Source: Bacteroidales bacterium (lineage in GTDB: Bacteria; Bacteroidota; Bacteroidia; Bacteroidales; Muribaculaceae). Taken from it: a DNA stretch of 64,000 nt. Where the stretch lies: assembly GCA_900766975.1 (NCBI GenBank), contig CAAFXO010000016.1:1-64000 (forward strand), written 5' to 3'. Below are positions 57,724 through 64,000 of this stretch, one piece after another. Within the stretch, counting starts at the first letter, position 1. Each line of letters starts with the position of its first letter. The notes beneath the pieces are model-generated. The model ran no database searches and was not told where the DNA came from. It saw only the letters and a list, made by a program, of their open reading frames with translations. A program made the position numbers and the translations under genes.

Positions 57724-57886
57724 ATAGATATTCTTAAGAAAAGTTGTTGTAATGAATGATTTAGAGAGTTTGCCGAATAGAGATATCCGGATAATCTCCA
57801 ATGTCTCGGTAAGTCTCTTAATATAATAACGAATAGGAGAGGGTTTTAGTTTAGAGAGGGCGTTAAAGTGGCACTAAGAGCGCACT

Positions 57887-58528
57887 CTAAAGTGGTTTCT
57901 TACGGATCAGGGTAAGTCCGTCACGGAGAGGGATGATCACCTTATCGACATCGGGGTCGGCAGCCACCAAGTCGTTGAAGCGGCAGATAGCGGCAGTCTG
58001 AGGGTCGGAGAGGTGGTCTGGTTCGACGACGTGTCCATCCCAGAGGGTATTATCTGCGATAAGATAGCCGCCGGGGGTGAGGAGTCGTTTGCAGTGGATA
58101 TAATATTCGGGATAGCGTCGTTTATCGGCGTCGAGGAATATCATATCGTATGATGTATCTGCTCGGTCGGCGATCCATATCATAGCGTCGGCGATATGGA
58201 GTGATATTCTTCCACCGTAGGGGGAATCGGCGAAGGCCTCGCGGATGAAGTCTTCGAGTTCGTCGTCGAATTCGATTGTGTCGAGATGGGCATCAGGCTC
58301 GAGACCTTCGGCGATGCAGAGTGCGGAATAGCCGGAGAAGGTGCCGAGTTCGAGCACTCGCTTGGGGCGGATCATGGCGGTAAGCATCTTTAGGAGCCGT
58401 CCCTGGAGGTGGCCTGAGCACATTCGACCATTTATCAGGTGGATATTGGTGGCACGCTCGAGGCGGTGGAGGTTATCGGGATGTGGGTCGATATGCCTTT
58501 CGATGTAGTTGAATATGTCTTGGTTCAT
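57887..58528 (-). CDS. SAM-dependent O-methyltransferase (catechol/caffeoyl-CoA type)
   Basis: 213 residues of the O-methyltransferase family 3. VLELGTFSGYSALCIAEGL (SAM site, about 58-76), LDTIEFDDELEDF, YDMIFLDADKRRYPEYY (metal and SAM contacts, about 130-146) and LIADNTLWDGHV are diagnostic. Bacterial members methylate small phenolic or unknown acceptors. It starts 12 bases after aroQ, suggesting a shared transcript. The TAG stop codon overlaps the recurring GC palindrome (57877-57888). I prefer the ATG at 58528 over an upstream GTG. Confidence 0.88.
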   Translation of the reverse strand: MNQDIFNYIERHIDPHPDNLHRLERATNIHLINGRMCSGHLQGRLLKMLTAMIRPKRVLELGTFSGYSALCIAEGLEPDAHLDTIEFDDELEDFIREAFADSPYGGRISLHIADAMIWIADRADTSYDMIFLDADKRRYPEYYIHCKRLLTPGGYLIADNTLWDGHVVEPDHLSDPQTAAICRFNDLVAADPDVDKVIIPLRDGLTLIRKKPL

Positions 58529-58540
58529 TGCCACGAATGC

Positions 58541-58984
58541 TCACTTGTGGTTTGAGAGGGATAGTCGGGTGAGGTAGAGGAGAGCCAAGAGGTAACCATC
58601 GCGGCCGCAACCGGATATGATAGACTTGGCGGCACGAGCGGTGACGGATGTATGGCGGAACTCTTCGCGGGCGAAGATATTAGAGATATGCACTTCTACC
58701 ACGGGGGTGGGGACAGCCTCTATGGCGTCAGCGATAGCGAGGGAATAGTGGGCGTAGGCACCGGGGTTGATGACGATGCCGAGGCAATCGGAGTCGAATC
58801 CGTAGGCATGTATCATATTGATGATCTCCCCTTCGCTGTTAGACTGCGAGTATTTGATTTGATAATCAGGAAGGTCGGCACGCAAATCGGAGAGAGTCTC
58901 TTCGAAGGTAGAAGAGCCGTAGATCTCGGGCTGACGCTTGCCCAGAAGATCGAGGTTTGGGCCATTGATAATAGCGAAATACAT
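58541..58984 (-). CDS. aroQ: 3-dehydroquinate dehydratase, type II
   Basis: 147 residues, third step of the shikimate pathway. The type II motifs are clear: IINGPNLDLLGKRQPEIYG (about 5-23, catalytic Tyr and Arg), QSNSEGEIIN, INPGAYAHYSLAIADAI (about 72-88) and VEVHISNIFAREEFRH. It lies downstream of tRNA-Asp on the same strand, behind that gene's terminator, and no separate consensus promoter is seen in the gap. Confidence 0.95.
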   Translation of the reverse strand: MYFAIINGPNLDLLGKRQPEIYGSSTFEETLSDLRADLPDYQIKYSQSNSEGEIINMIHAYGFDSDCLGIVINPGAYAHYSLAIADAIEAVPTPVVEVHISNIFAREEFRHTSVTARAAKSIISGCGRDGYLLALLYLTRLSLSNHK

Positions 58985-59063
58985 AAGCGAAGCGCGAAAT
59001 GTTGGTTAGACGTGATAGGAGTTAGGGAGGAGGGGGGGGTATCGAAAGGGATAGATACGAAAA

Positions 59064-59101
59064 AAGATCAGCAGGAAACCGAAGTTTACGCTGCTGATCT
59101 T
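59064..59101 (-). terminator. Terminator of the tRNA-Asp transcript
   Basis: A perfect 11-bp stem (59064-59074 with 59091-59101) read on the minus strand is followed by TTTTTTCG. It lies 14 bases past the tRNA 3' end. Confidence 0.85.
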
Positions 59102-59115
59102 CCTCTCTCCTCGGC

Positions 59116-59188
59116 GGTGCGGACGGGACTCGAACCCGCGACCCCATGCGTGACAGGCATGTATTCTAACCAGCTGAACTACCGCACC
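59116..59188 (-). tRNA. tRNA-Asp (anticodon GTC)
   Basis: On the minus strand a full cloverleaf: acceptor stem GGTGCGG/CCGCACC, D arm, anticodon loop CTGTCAC with GTC, and T arm GCGGGTTCGAGTCCCGT. The CCA end is not encoded. It has its own consensus promoter (59240-59271) and a terminator. Confidence 0.97.
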
Positions 59189-59239
59189 AATTGAAGGTCT
59201 TTAGTCATTTGCTCTCGGTATCATTCCCGATTGCGAGTG

Positions 59240-59271
59240 CAAAGTTATAGCAAAAAATCGAAACCACCAAA
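59240..59271 (-). promoter_or_regulatory. Consensus promoter of tRNA-Asp
   Basis: TTTG (59271-59268), a 20-base spacer and TAACTTTG (59247-59240) on the minus strand. Confidence 0.85.
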
Positions 59272-59600
59272 TTTTTTACCAAAATATTTTCAAAAAAATT
59301 TTACCATTCAGCCCTAAAACATCGTCAAAGTCCTAATTCTCAAACAAATAAAAATTTGATATTTTTTTGAAAAAATTTAAGCCGGTTTACCACTATCAGC
59401 CCCAACCATCGAAAAACGCTCCAAAAAAATAGAGCGTGCTCGATGGGCGCACCGTCATCATCGCCGCATAAGCATAAAATAAAAAGTTAGTAAAAAGTTG
59501 TCGCTCGCAAAAAATATAACAGGCAAATATCGATGGAGATTTTGAGCGGGCAATTTTTGAGAAATTGGCGGGTGGTTTTCGGCAATTCGGGAATTTGCAT

Positions 59601-59608
59601 TATCTTTG
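59601..59608 (+). promoter_or_regulatory. Promoter -7 element of mtaB
   Basis: TATCTTTG followed by C, with a TTTTC-G stretch about 19 bases upstream as a weak -33 box. Predicted start near 59615, leader about 147 nt. Confidence 0.6.
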
Positions 59609-59652
59609 CAGTGTGGAAGTGATCTTTTTGTTTGGGTCGCGTCTTTTTTATT

Positions 59653-59672
59653 AGAACGGACTCGTTCTTTTT
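59653..59672 (+). terminator. Short terminator-like hairpin in the mtaB leader
   Basis: AGAACG (59653-59658) pairs with CGTTCT (59663-59668) with a GACT loop, followed by a T run to 59672. It lies about 40 bases after the predicted start, so it could cut short the mtaB transcript or define a tiny RNA. Confidence 0.5.
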
Positions 59673-59761
59673 AAAGAGATATATACTCTCATTATAGATA
59701 TATACTCACATTATATATGAGTGTGTTCATTTGGTGAATGACATTATTAAATTAAGCGGAA

Positions 59762-61039
59762 TTGAAAGCAGCGTATTATACTCTTGGGTGTAAGCTCAAT
59801 TTTTCGGAGACATCCACCATCGGCAAGATGCTTGCCTCACGGGGCATTACCCGCGCCGAGGAGGGTGAAGATCCCGATATCATCGTGATCAACACATGTT
59901 CGGTGACGGAGATGGCCGACAAGAAGGGGCGTCAGCTCGTGCGGAAGCTCTCGCGGCAATCGCCCGAGGCAACCATCGTTGTGACCGGATGCTATGCCCA
60001 ACTGAAACCGGACGAAGTGGCAAGTCTGCCGGGGGTCGACATCGTGTTGGGGTCGAACGAGAAATTGCGCATCGTCCAATACTTGGATCGATGGATGAAG
60101 ACCCGCTGCAGCCAAGTTGAGGTGACGCCCTCGTTGGAGATCCGTGAATTTATGTCCTCCTGCGAGCGAGGCGACCGCACTCGTTACTTTCTGAAAGTGC
60201 AAGATGGATGCGACTACTACTGCACCTACTGCACGATACCCTACGCGCGAGGGCGCTCGCGCAGCGGCAAAATCAGCGAGATCGTCAAACTGGCGGAAGA
60301 TGTAGCCGCCGAGGGTGGCAAAGAGATAGTGATCACCGGCGTGAACATCGGCGACTTCGGCCGCGACACCGGCGAGAAGTTTTTCGACCTTCTTAAGGCC
60401 TTGGACCGCGTCGAAGGTATCGAGCGCTACCGCATCTCCTCGATTGAGCCCAACCTCATCACCCCCGAGATCATCGAATGGATCGCCGGCGAGTCGAAGC
60501 GCTTCATGCCCCACTTCCATATCCCCCTGCAATCAGGATCCGACCGCGTGCTCCGACTGATGAACCGGCGATATGACACCGCACTCTTCAGCGACCGCAT
60601 CGCCCGAATACGCCAAGTCATCCCCGATGCCTTCATCGGCGTCGACATCATAGCGGGAGCCCGCGGTGAGACTCCCGAAGAGTGGGAGAAGAGCCGCGAA
60701 TATGCCCGTAGCCTCGAAGTCAATCAACTACATGTCTTCCCCTACTCCGAGCGTCCCGGCACCAAGGCACTCCTCCTTGGCGACAAAGTGAGCCAAGAAG
60801 AGAAACATCATCGCGCCGCCGAACTGATAGAGATATCCAAAGAGAAACATGCCCAATTCCTCCGCCGACACGTCGGCACGAAAGGGCGTGTGCTCTGGGA
60901 GCAACCCACCCACGGAGCCGGCAAAATGCATGGCTTTACCGAGAACTATATCCGAGTCGAAGCCGACTATGACCCGGCGTTGGTAAATAAAGTCACCGAA
61001 GTAGTGCTGAGCGACGACAACATTTCAGCCGAACAATAA
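59762..61039 (+). CDS. mtaB: tRNA t6A37 methylthiotransferase MtaB
   Basis: 425-residue radical SAM enzyme that adds a methylthio group to t6A37 of tRNAs. The N-terminal MTTase domain has C10 (TLGCKLN), C46 (NTCSV) and C77 (TGCYAQ) for one cluster; the radical SAM motif is C150, C154, C157 (GCDYYCTYC). A TRAM-like C-terminal end follows. The start is a TTG: an in-frame TAA lies only two codons upstream and starting later would lose C10. It is followed after 22 bases by a glycosyltransferase gene. Confidence 0.93.
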   Translation: MKAAYYTLGCKLNFSETSTIGKMLASRGITRAEEGEDPDIIVINTCSVTEMADKKGRQLVRKLSRQSPEATIVVTGCYAQLKPDEVASLPGVDIVLGSNEKLRIVQYLDRWMKTRCSQVEVTPSLEIREFMSSCERGDRTRYFLKVQDGCDYYCTYCTIPYARGRSRSGKISEIVKLAEDVAAEGGKEIVITGVNIGDFGRDTGEKFFDLLKALDRVEGIERYRISSIEPNLITPEIIEWIAGESKRFMPHFHIPLQSGSDRVLRLMNRRYDTALFSDRIARIRQVIPDAFIGVDIIAGARGETPEEWEKSREYARSLEVNQLHVFPYSERPGTKALLLGDKVSQEEKHHRAAELIEISKEKHAQFLRRHVGTKGRVLWEQPTHGAGKMHGFTENYIRVEADYDPALVNKVTEVVLSDDNISAEQ

Positions 61040-61061
61040 AAGAAAAGAAAGAGGCAACCGC

Positions 61062-62072
61062 ATGAAAGAATTAGGAGTAATAATATTGAACTGGAACGGG
61101 ATCGAGCTGCTCAAGCGCTTTATCCCGACAGCCTCGTGCCATACCATCAGCGACCGAGTCGACCTGATCGTAGCCGACAATGGGTCGGACGACGCATCAG
61201 TGGCATGGCTTCGGGAGCAGCATCCCGAAGTGAAAGTCATCGAACTGGGAGAGAACTATGGTTTTGCGGAGGGTTACAACCGAGTAATCTCACAAGTGGA
61301 CTATCGCTACGTCACCCTCCTGAACTCCGACGTCGAAGTGCCCCCCGGGTGGTGGGTACCCCTCTTGGAATATATGGAAAATCATCCCGAAGTCGGAGCA
61401 ATCCAGCCCAAGATTTTGAGCTACCGGGATAAGAGTCGGTTCGAATATGCCGGTGCGGCAGGGGGATATCTTGATTGCTTGGGCTATCCCTACTGTCGAG
61501 GGAGGCTCTTCGACGTAGTGGAGAAAGATGAGGGACAATATGATGGATCTCCGACGGATGTGGCATGGGCGTCGGGAGCATGCCTGACGATGCCGAGCGA
61601 GCTCTACAATCGTCTCGGAGGTCTCGACCCGAAATTTTTCGCCCACATGGAAGAGATCGACCTCTGTTGCCGAGTTCACAACGCCGGATATAGGGTATGT
61701 GCCCTGACCGACTCGGCGGTATATCATGTAGGGGGAGCATCCTTGCAGCAAGGGGATCCTCGCAAGACCTACCTCAACTTCCGCAACAACCTGCTCCTGC
61801 TGCATAAGAATCTGACCCGCAAGACAGGGCGAAAACTACTGTTCAGAAGAAGGCTTGCCGACACCCTCGCCATAGTGATGTATCTGATCAAAGGAGACAT
61901 CGCCAACATGCGAGCCATCATCCGCGCCCACCGCGACTTCCGCTGTATGCGTCGGGAATATAAAGAGACAGCCGACAAAGATGTGCTGCTCACCCTCCCC
62001 GGGGCAAATCGTAGCGCCATATGGGCAAGATATGTATTGCGGAAAGAGAAAATTGAGGTGAATGGGAATTAG
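61062..62072 (+). CDS. Glycosyltransferase family 2 (rhamnosyltransferase-like)
   Basis: 336-residue GT-A enzyme. VIILNWNGIELLKRFIP at the N-terminus, VADNGSDDASVAWL (about 37-50), GENYGFAEGYNRVI, TLLNSDVEVP (metal-binding region, about 88-97) and FFAHMEEIDLCCRVHNAG are the standard motifs of the WbbL/rhamnosyltransferase-like group. It follows mtaB closely and may share its transcript. Its stop codon lies at the border of the first two units of a 7-bp tandem repeat. The glycan it builds is unknown. Confidence 0.9.
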   Translation: MKELGVIILNWNGIELLKRFIPTASCHTISDRVDLIVADNGSDDASVAWLREQHPEVKVIELGENYGFAEGYNRVISQVDYRYVTLLNSDVEVPPGWWVPLLEYMENHPEVGAIQPKILSYRDKSRFEYAGAAGGYLDCLGYPYCRGRLFDVVEKDEGQYDGSPTDVAWASGACLTMPSELYNRLGGLDPKFFAHMEEIDLCCRVHNAGYRVCALTDSAVYHVGGASLQQGDPRKTYLNFRNNLLLLHKNLTRKTGRKLLFRRRLADTLAIVMYLIKGDIANMRAIIRAHRDFRCMRREYKETADKDVLLTLPGANRSAIWARYVLRKEKIEVNGN

Positions 62073-62161
62073 GAATTAGGAGATAGGAAATAGGAATTAG
62101 GAATTAGAAATTAGGAATTAGGAGATAGGAATTAGGAGATAGGAGATAGGAAATAGGAATT
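62064..62161. repeat. 7-bp tandem repeat, 14 units
   Basis: Fourteen consecutive heptamers based on AGGAATT, with AGGAGAT, AGGAAAT, AGAAATT and GGGAATT variants. The array starts in the last codons of the glycosyltransferase and fills most of the gap to surE, ending 29 bases before its start codon. Confidence 0.97.
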
Positions 62162-62190
62162 AACTTATAAATAGGAAGAAAACTACATAT

Positions 62191-62979
62191 ATGGGAAAAC
62201 GACCTTTAATACTTGTGAGTAACGACGATTCATACCAGGCACTTGGCGTACATGTTCTGATCGAGCGACTTGTCGAGATCGGCGATGTGGTGGCAGTCTG
62301 CCCCCAATATCCACAATCGGGGCAATCGATGGCAATCACGGTGAACCAGCCCCTGCACATCAATCCTCTGCCAGACTACAAGGGGGCGAAGATGTATAGT
62401 GCGACAGGCACTCCTGTAGACTGCATCAAATTGGCGATGTATCATGTCTTGGATCGACGTCCCGACATCGTGGTGGCGGGCATCAATCATGGATCGAACT
62501 CAGCGATCAACGTGCTCTATAGCGGCACGATGGGAGCGACGATGGAGGGAACAGCCTTCGGAATTCCATCGATTGGTTTTTCGCTCACCGACCACTCACC
62601 GAATGCAGACTTCACACCCTGCTTGAAGGCCGTCGACCTGCTGACTCGCGCAGTGTTGGAAAAGGGTTTGCCGTCGGGTGTATGTCTGAATGTCAACGTG
62701 CCCAACATCGAGGGGGTACCGGCAGAGATGAAGGTATGCGATCCCTGCAACGGGCGATGGAACGACGAATACAAAGAATATACCGACCCCTTCGGGCGGA
62801 AATTCTACTGGATCACCGGCAGATATGAGAACATGGAGCCGGAGAACACTGAGACCGACGAATGGGCGTTGGCACATGGCATCATCTCCGTAGTGCCGGT
62901 GGCAATCGAGCGCACCAAACATGTCGACACCAAGATCGACTGGCTCGACGACGTCATCCGCCAGTATCGCGAAAGATAG
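62191..62979 (+). CDS. surE: 5'/3'-nucleotidase SurE
   Basis: 262 residues. PLILVSNDDSYQALGV carries the metal-binding Asp pair (about 12-13; family motif NDDG has S here), then PQSGQSMAITV, SATGTPVDCIKLA and VAGINHGSNSAINVLYSGTMGATMEG are diagnostic. It removes phosphate from nucleoside monophosphates. It ends in a TAG that overlaps the palindrome AGAGCGCGTTCT (62978-62989). Transcription may depend on reading through the 7-bp repeat array. Confidence 0.95.
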   Translation: MGKRPLILVSNDDSYQALGVHVLIERLVEIGDVVAVCPQYPQSGQSMAITVNQPLHINPLPDYKGAKMYSATGTPVDCIKLAMYHVLDRRPDIVVAGINHGSNSAINVLYSGTMGATMEGTAFGIPSIGFSLTDHSPNADFTPCLKAVDLLTRAVLEKGLPSGVCLNVNVPNIEGVPAEMKVCDPCNGRWNDEYKEYTDPFGRKFYWITGRYENMEPENTETDEWALAHGIISVVPVAIERTKHVDTKIDWLDDVIRQYRER

Positions 62980-63120
62980 AGCGCGTTCTAAACTATCACC
63001 TAAAAAGGACAAGATAGCAAACCCAAAAGTACATTATCGTACAAAACAGGGGTAAAATAGAACAAAAAATCCGATTTTTAACACTTTAATAAAAAAGAAA
63101 TGTTAAAAATGAGATAATTA

Positions 63121-63153
63121 TTTGGGAATAATGAAAAATATTGAGTATCTTTG
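63121..63153 (+). promoter_or_regulatory. Consensus promoter of the candidate small RNA
   Basis: TTTG (63121-63124), a 21-base spacer and TATCTTTG (63146-63153). Predicted start near 63160. Confidence 0.85.
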
Positions 63154-63234
63154 CAAAGAAAATCGGTGATGAGGGCTGATTACAGCGCGAGCCGATTGAC
63201 ATGATATCCCCCTGACAAGGGATATCATGAGTTC

Positions 63235-63281
63235 CGTTTCATTGACAAAAAGTATATCGTATATATCGTTTCATTGACAAA
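63235..63281. repeat. 15-bp direct repeat inside the candidate small RNA
   Basis: CGTTTCATTGACAAA at 63235-63249 and 63267-63281, 32 bases apart start to start, identical. Confidence 0.95.
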
Positions 63282-63374
63282 TTATTGTTGCATTAGTAAA
63301 GTTATGGATTAATAGTTTAATCAATTAGAATTAGGACACACGGTCGCACTTCGAAGGATTTTGAGGTCGATCGG

Positions 63375-63408
63375 GAAAAAAGAGACACAGTGATGCGTCT
63401 CTTTTTTT
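63375..63408 (+). terminator. Terminator of the candidate small RNA
   Basis: AGAGAC (63381-63386) pairs with GTCTCT (63397-63402), extended by an A6/T6 tract on both sides and a GTGA tetraloop region, then TTTTTTTCG. Confidence 0.85.
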
Positions 63409-63518
63409 CGTATATGCACATTGGGAGAGAAAATATCGCCCGGCCTACACTTCACATTTATTAACATTGTTTTACACTTATTAATTTAGCTCTGCCAAGA
63501 AGTAGCAGTGCGGCTTAT

Positions 63519-63526
63519 TAATTTTG
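63519..63526 (+). promoter_or_regulatory. Possible promoter -7 element for the right-edge gene
   Basis: TAATTTTG followed by C, about 190 bases before the ATG at 63718. The leader would hold a 9-bp hairpin GGGATCCGA (63659-63667) with TCGGATCCC (63687-63695) just before the start codon. No clear -33 box. Confidence 0.45.
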
Positions 63527-63717
63527 CAACGAGTTATCAAAGATGCGTTCCGGATAGAGAGCGATGGGCGCCATGACAACTCTGCAGACATAGAATAAGA
63601 ATGATCTGAAATACCTTATTCCACACATCTTTACACTTACAATTTATATCATTAACGGGGGATCCGAGGTCGGGTCCGAGCCGGAGTCGGATCCCTCATT
63701 ACTAAAAAGAGACTATT

Positions 63718-64000
63718 ATGAAGAAACAGGGCAGCACATCAGATTTCACCGACGATCGCAACCGGGAGTTGCATCGTCGATTTATGGATATCCTCCGCAC
63801 ATCGCGAGGTGTTGCGCTCCGGGATATGTTTGGCATGGCAGCCTCGCGACCTGCCTCCCGATTTTGGGTGAGTGAGCAACGGGCAGCGATCGTCGTCTCG
63901 GCGATGTTGCAAGGGCGATCGTTGGGGCGGATCAATCAGAAGCGACGGGAGATGTATGAAGAGATAACCCGTCGCGTCAAGAGGGTACTGGCATATCATC
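63718..64000 (+). CDS. Unrecognised protein, 5' part only
   Basis: The frame opens with ATG at 63718 (MKKQGSTSDFTDDRNREL) and stays open to the window edge for 94 codons. It is rich in arginine and lysine, with RFMDILRTSRGVALRDMFG, then RFWVSEQRAAIVVSAMLQG and INQKRREMYEEITRRVKRV, all predicted helical. This pattern suggests a small DNA- or RNA-binding protein, but I cannot name a family with confidence. It is preceded by a hairpin leader. The codon use is like its neighbours. Confidence 0.65.
   Translation, partial: MKKQGSTSDFTDDRNRELHRRFMDILRTSRGVALRDMFGMAASRPASRFWVSEQRAAIVVSAMLQGRSLGRINQKRREMYEEITRRVKRVLAYH

Larger units (their letters stand above)
59189..59761. other. AT-rich intergenic region before mtaB
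   Basis: About 570 bases without a convincing gene. It holds the tRNA-Asp promoter on the minus strand, an isolated copy of the GC palindrome (59431-59442), the mtaB promoter, a short terminator-like hairpin (59653-59672) and two near-identical ATATATACTC tracts around 59680-59710. Confidence 0.6.
63160..63408 (+). ncRNA. Candidate structured small RNA, about 250 nt, family unknown
   Basis: Bounded by a consensus promoter and a T7-tailed terminator. The 5' part can pair AATCGG with CCGATT, and an 11-bp perfect hairpin (CATGATATCCC with GGGATATCATG, about 63199-63228) follows. Two exact 15-base copies of CGTTTCATTGACAAA lie at 63235 and 63267, then a GATTAA/TTAATC hairpin. No open frame of note is found. 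I do not recognise a known RNA class; it does not look like SRP RNA or tmRNA. Confidence 0.5.
62980..63717. other. Long non-coding region with candidate small RNA
   Basis: About 740 bases without a convincing protein gene. It holds a consensus promoter (63121-63153), a structured segment ending in a strong terminator (63375-63408), a second -7 element (63519-63526) and a 9-bp hairpin leader just before the next gene. Confidence 0.6.

Noticed and set aside
58652..59194. 180-codon plus-strand frame over aroQ and tRNA-Asp
   Set aside because: It reads through the tRNA gene and its terminator and is antisense to aroQ.

Overview
The window looks like a Bacteroidales chromosome, and Muribaculaceae or a close relative is my best guess. 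The reasons are the promoters (TTTG, about 20 bases, TAnnTTTG), the weak use of Shine-Dalgarno sites, two proteins with type IX secretion C-terminal domains, a GH3-family acyl-amido synthetase and a Bacteroides-type tryptophanase. No insertion sequence, integrase, phage gene, rRNA or CRISPR array is visible. One tRNA gene (Asp) is present.

Layout. 1-7000: a minus-strand block with an aminopeptidase P, a secreted GH13 amylase-like protein and leuS, plus a striking 20-copy 9-bp tandem repeat between the first two. 7100-20240: a plus-strand block with an EpsG-like polymerase, an rdgB gene fused in frame to a secreted propeller protein, a leucine-rich-repeat secreted protein, several GT2 glycosyltransferases, an undecaprenyl-phosphate sugar transferase, trmB and an Mrp-type ATPase; a minus-strand GH3 gene lies inside it. 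20293-27015: a minus-strand capsule or exopolysaccharide export operon (WecA-like transferase, Wza-like lipoprotein, Wzc-like tyrosine kinase, CpsB-like PHP phosphatase, MATE transporter).

27246-54292 is the heart of the window. After panB come two adjacent plus-strand operons. The first holds a complete UMP pathway: carA, carB, pyrC, pyrK, pyrD, pyrF, pyrE, pyrB. The second holds most of the purine pathway: purE, purL, purC, purM, purH, purD, folD, purB, purA, guaB, guaA. Only purF, purN and a possible purK are missing. Each operon begins with a leader that carries a small ORF overlapping a terminator-like hairpin. In the pyr leader the ORF contains a U5 tract; in the pur leader the hairpin loop contains a G5 tract. 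This suggests attenuation by coupled transcription and translation, sensing UTP and GTP respectively. The PyrB protein ends in a zinc-ribbon module with the same cysteine spacing as the zinc domain of the PyrI regulatory subunit, yet no pyrI is seen.

54469-59188: a minus-strand block with tryptophanase, a LolC/E-like permease, rbfA, an O-methyltransferase, aroQ and tRNA-Asp. 59762-62979: mtaB (TTG start), a glycosyltransferase, a 7-bp tandem repeat and surE. 62980-64000: a long non-coding stretch with a strong promoter and terminator flanking a candidate small RNA of about 250 nt, then the start of an unrecognised gene cut by the window edge. A short palindrome (AGAGCGCGCTCT or close variants) sits at or near the stop codon of five genes.
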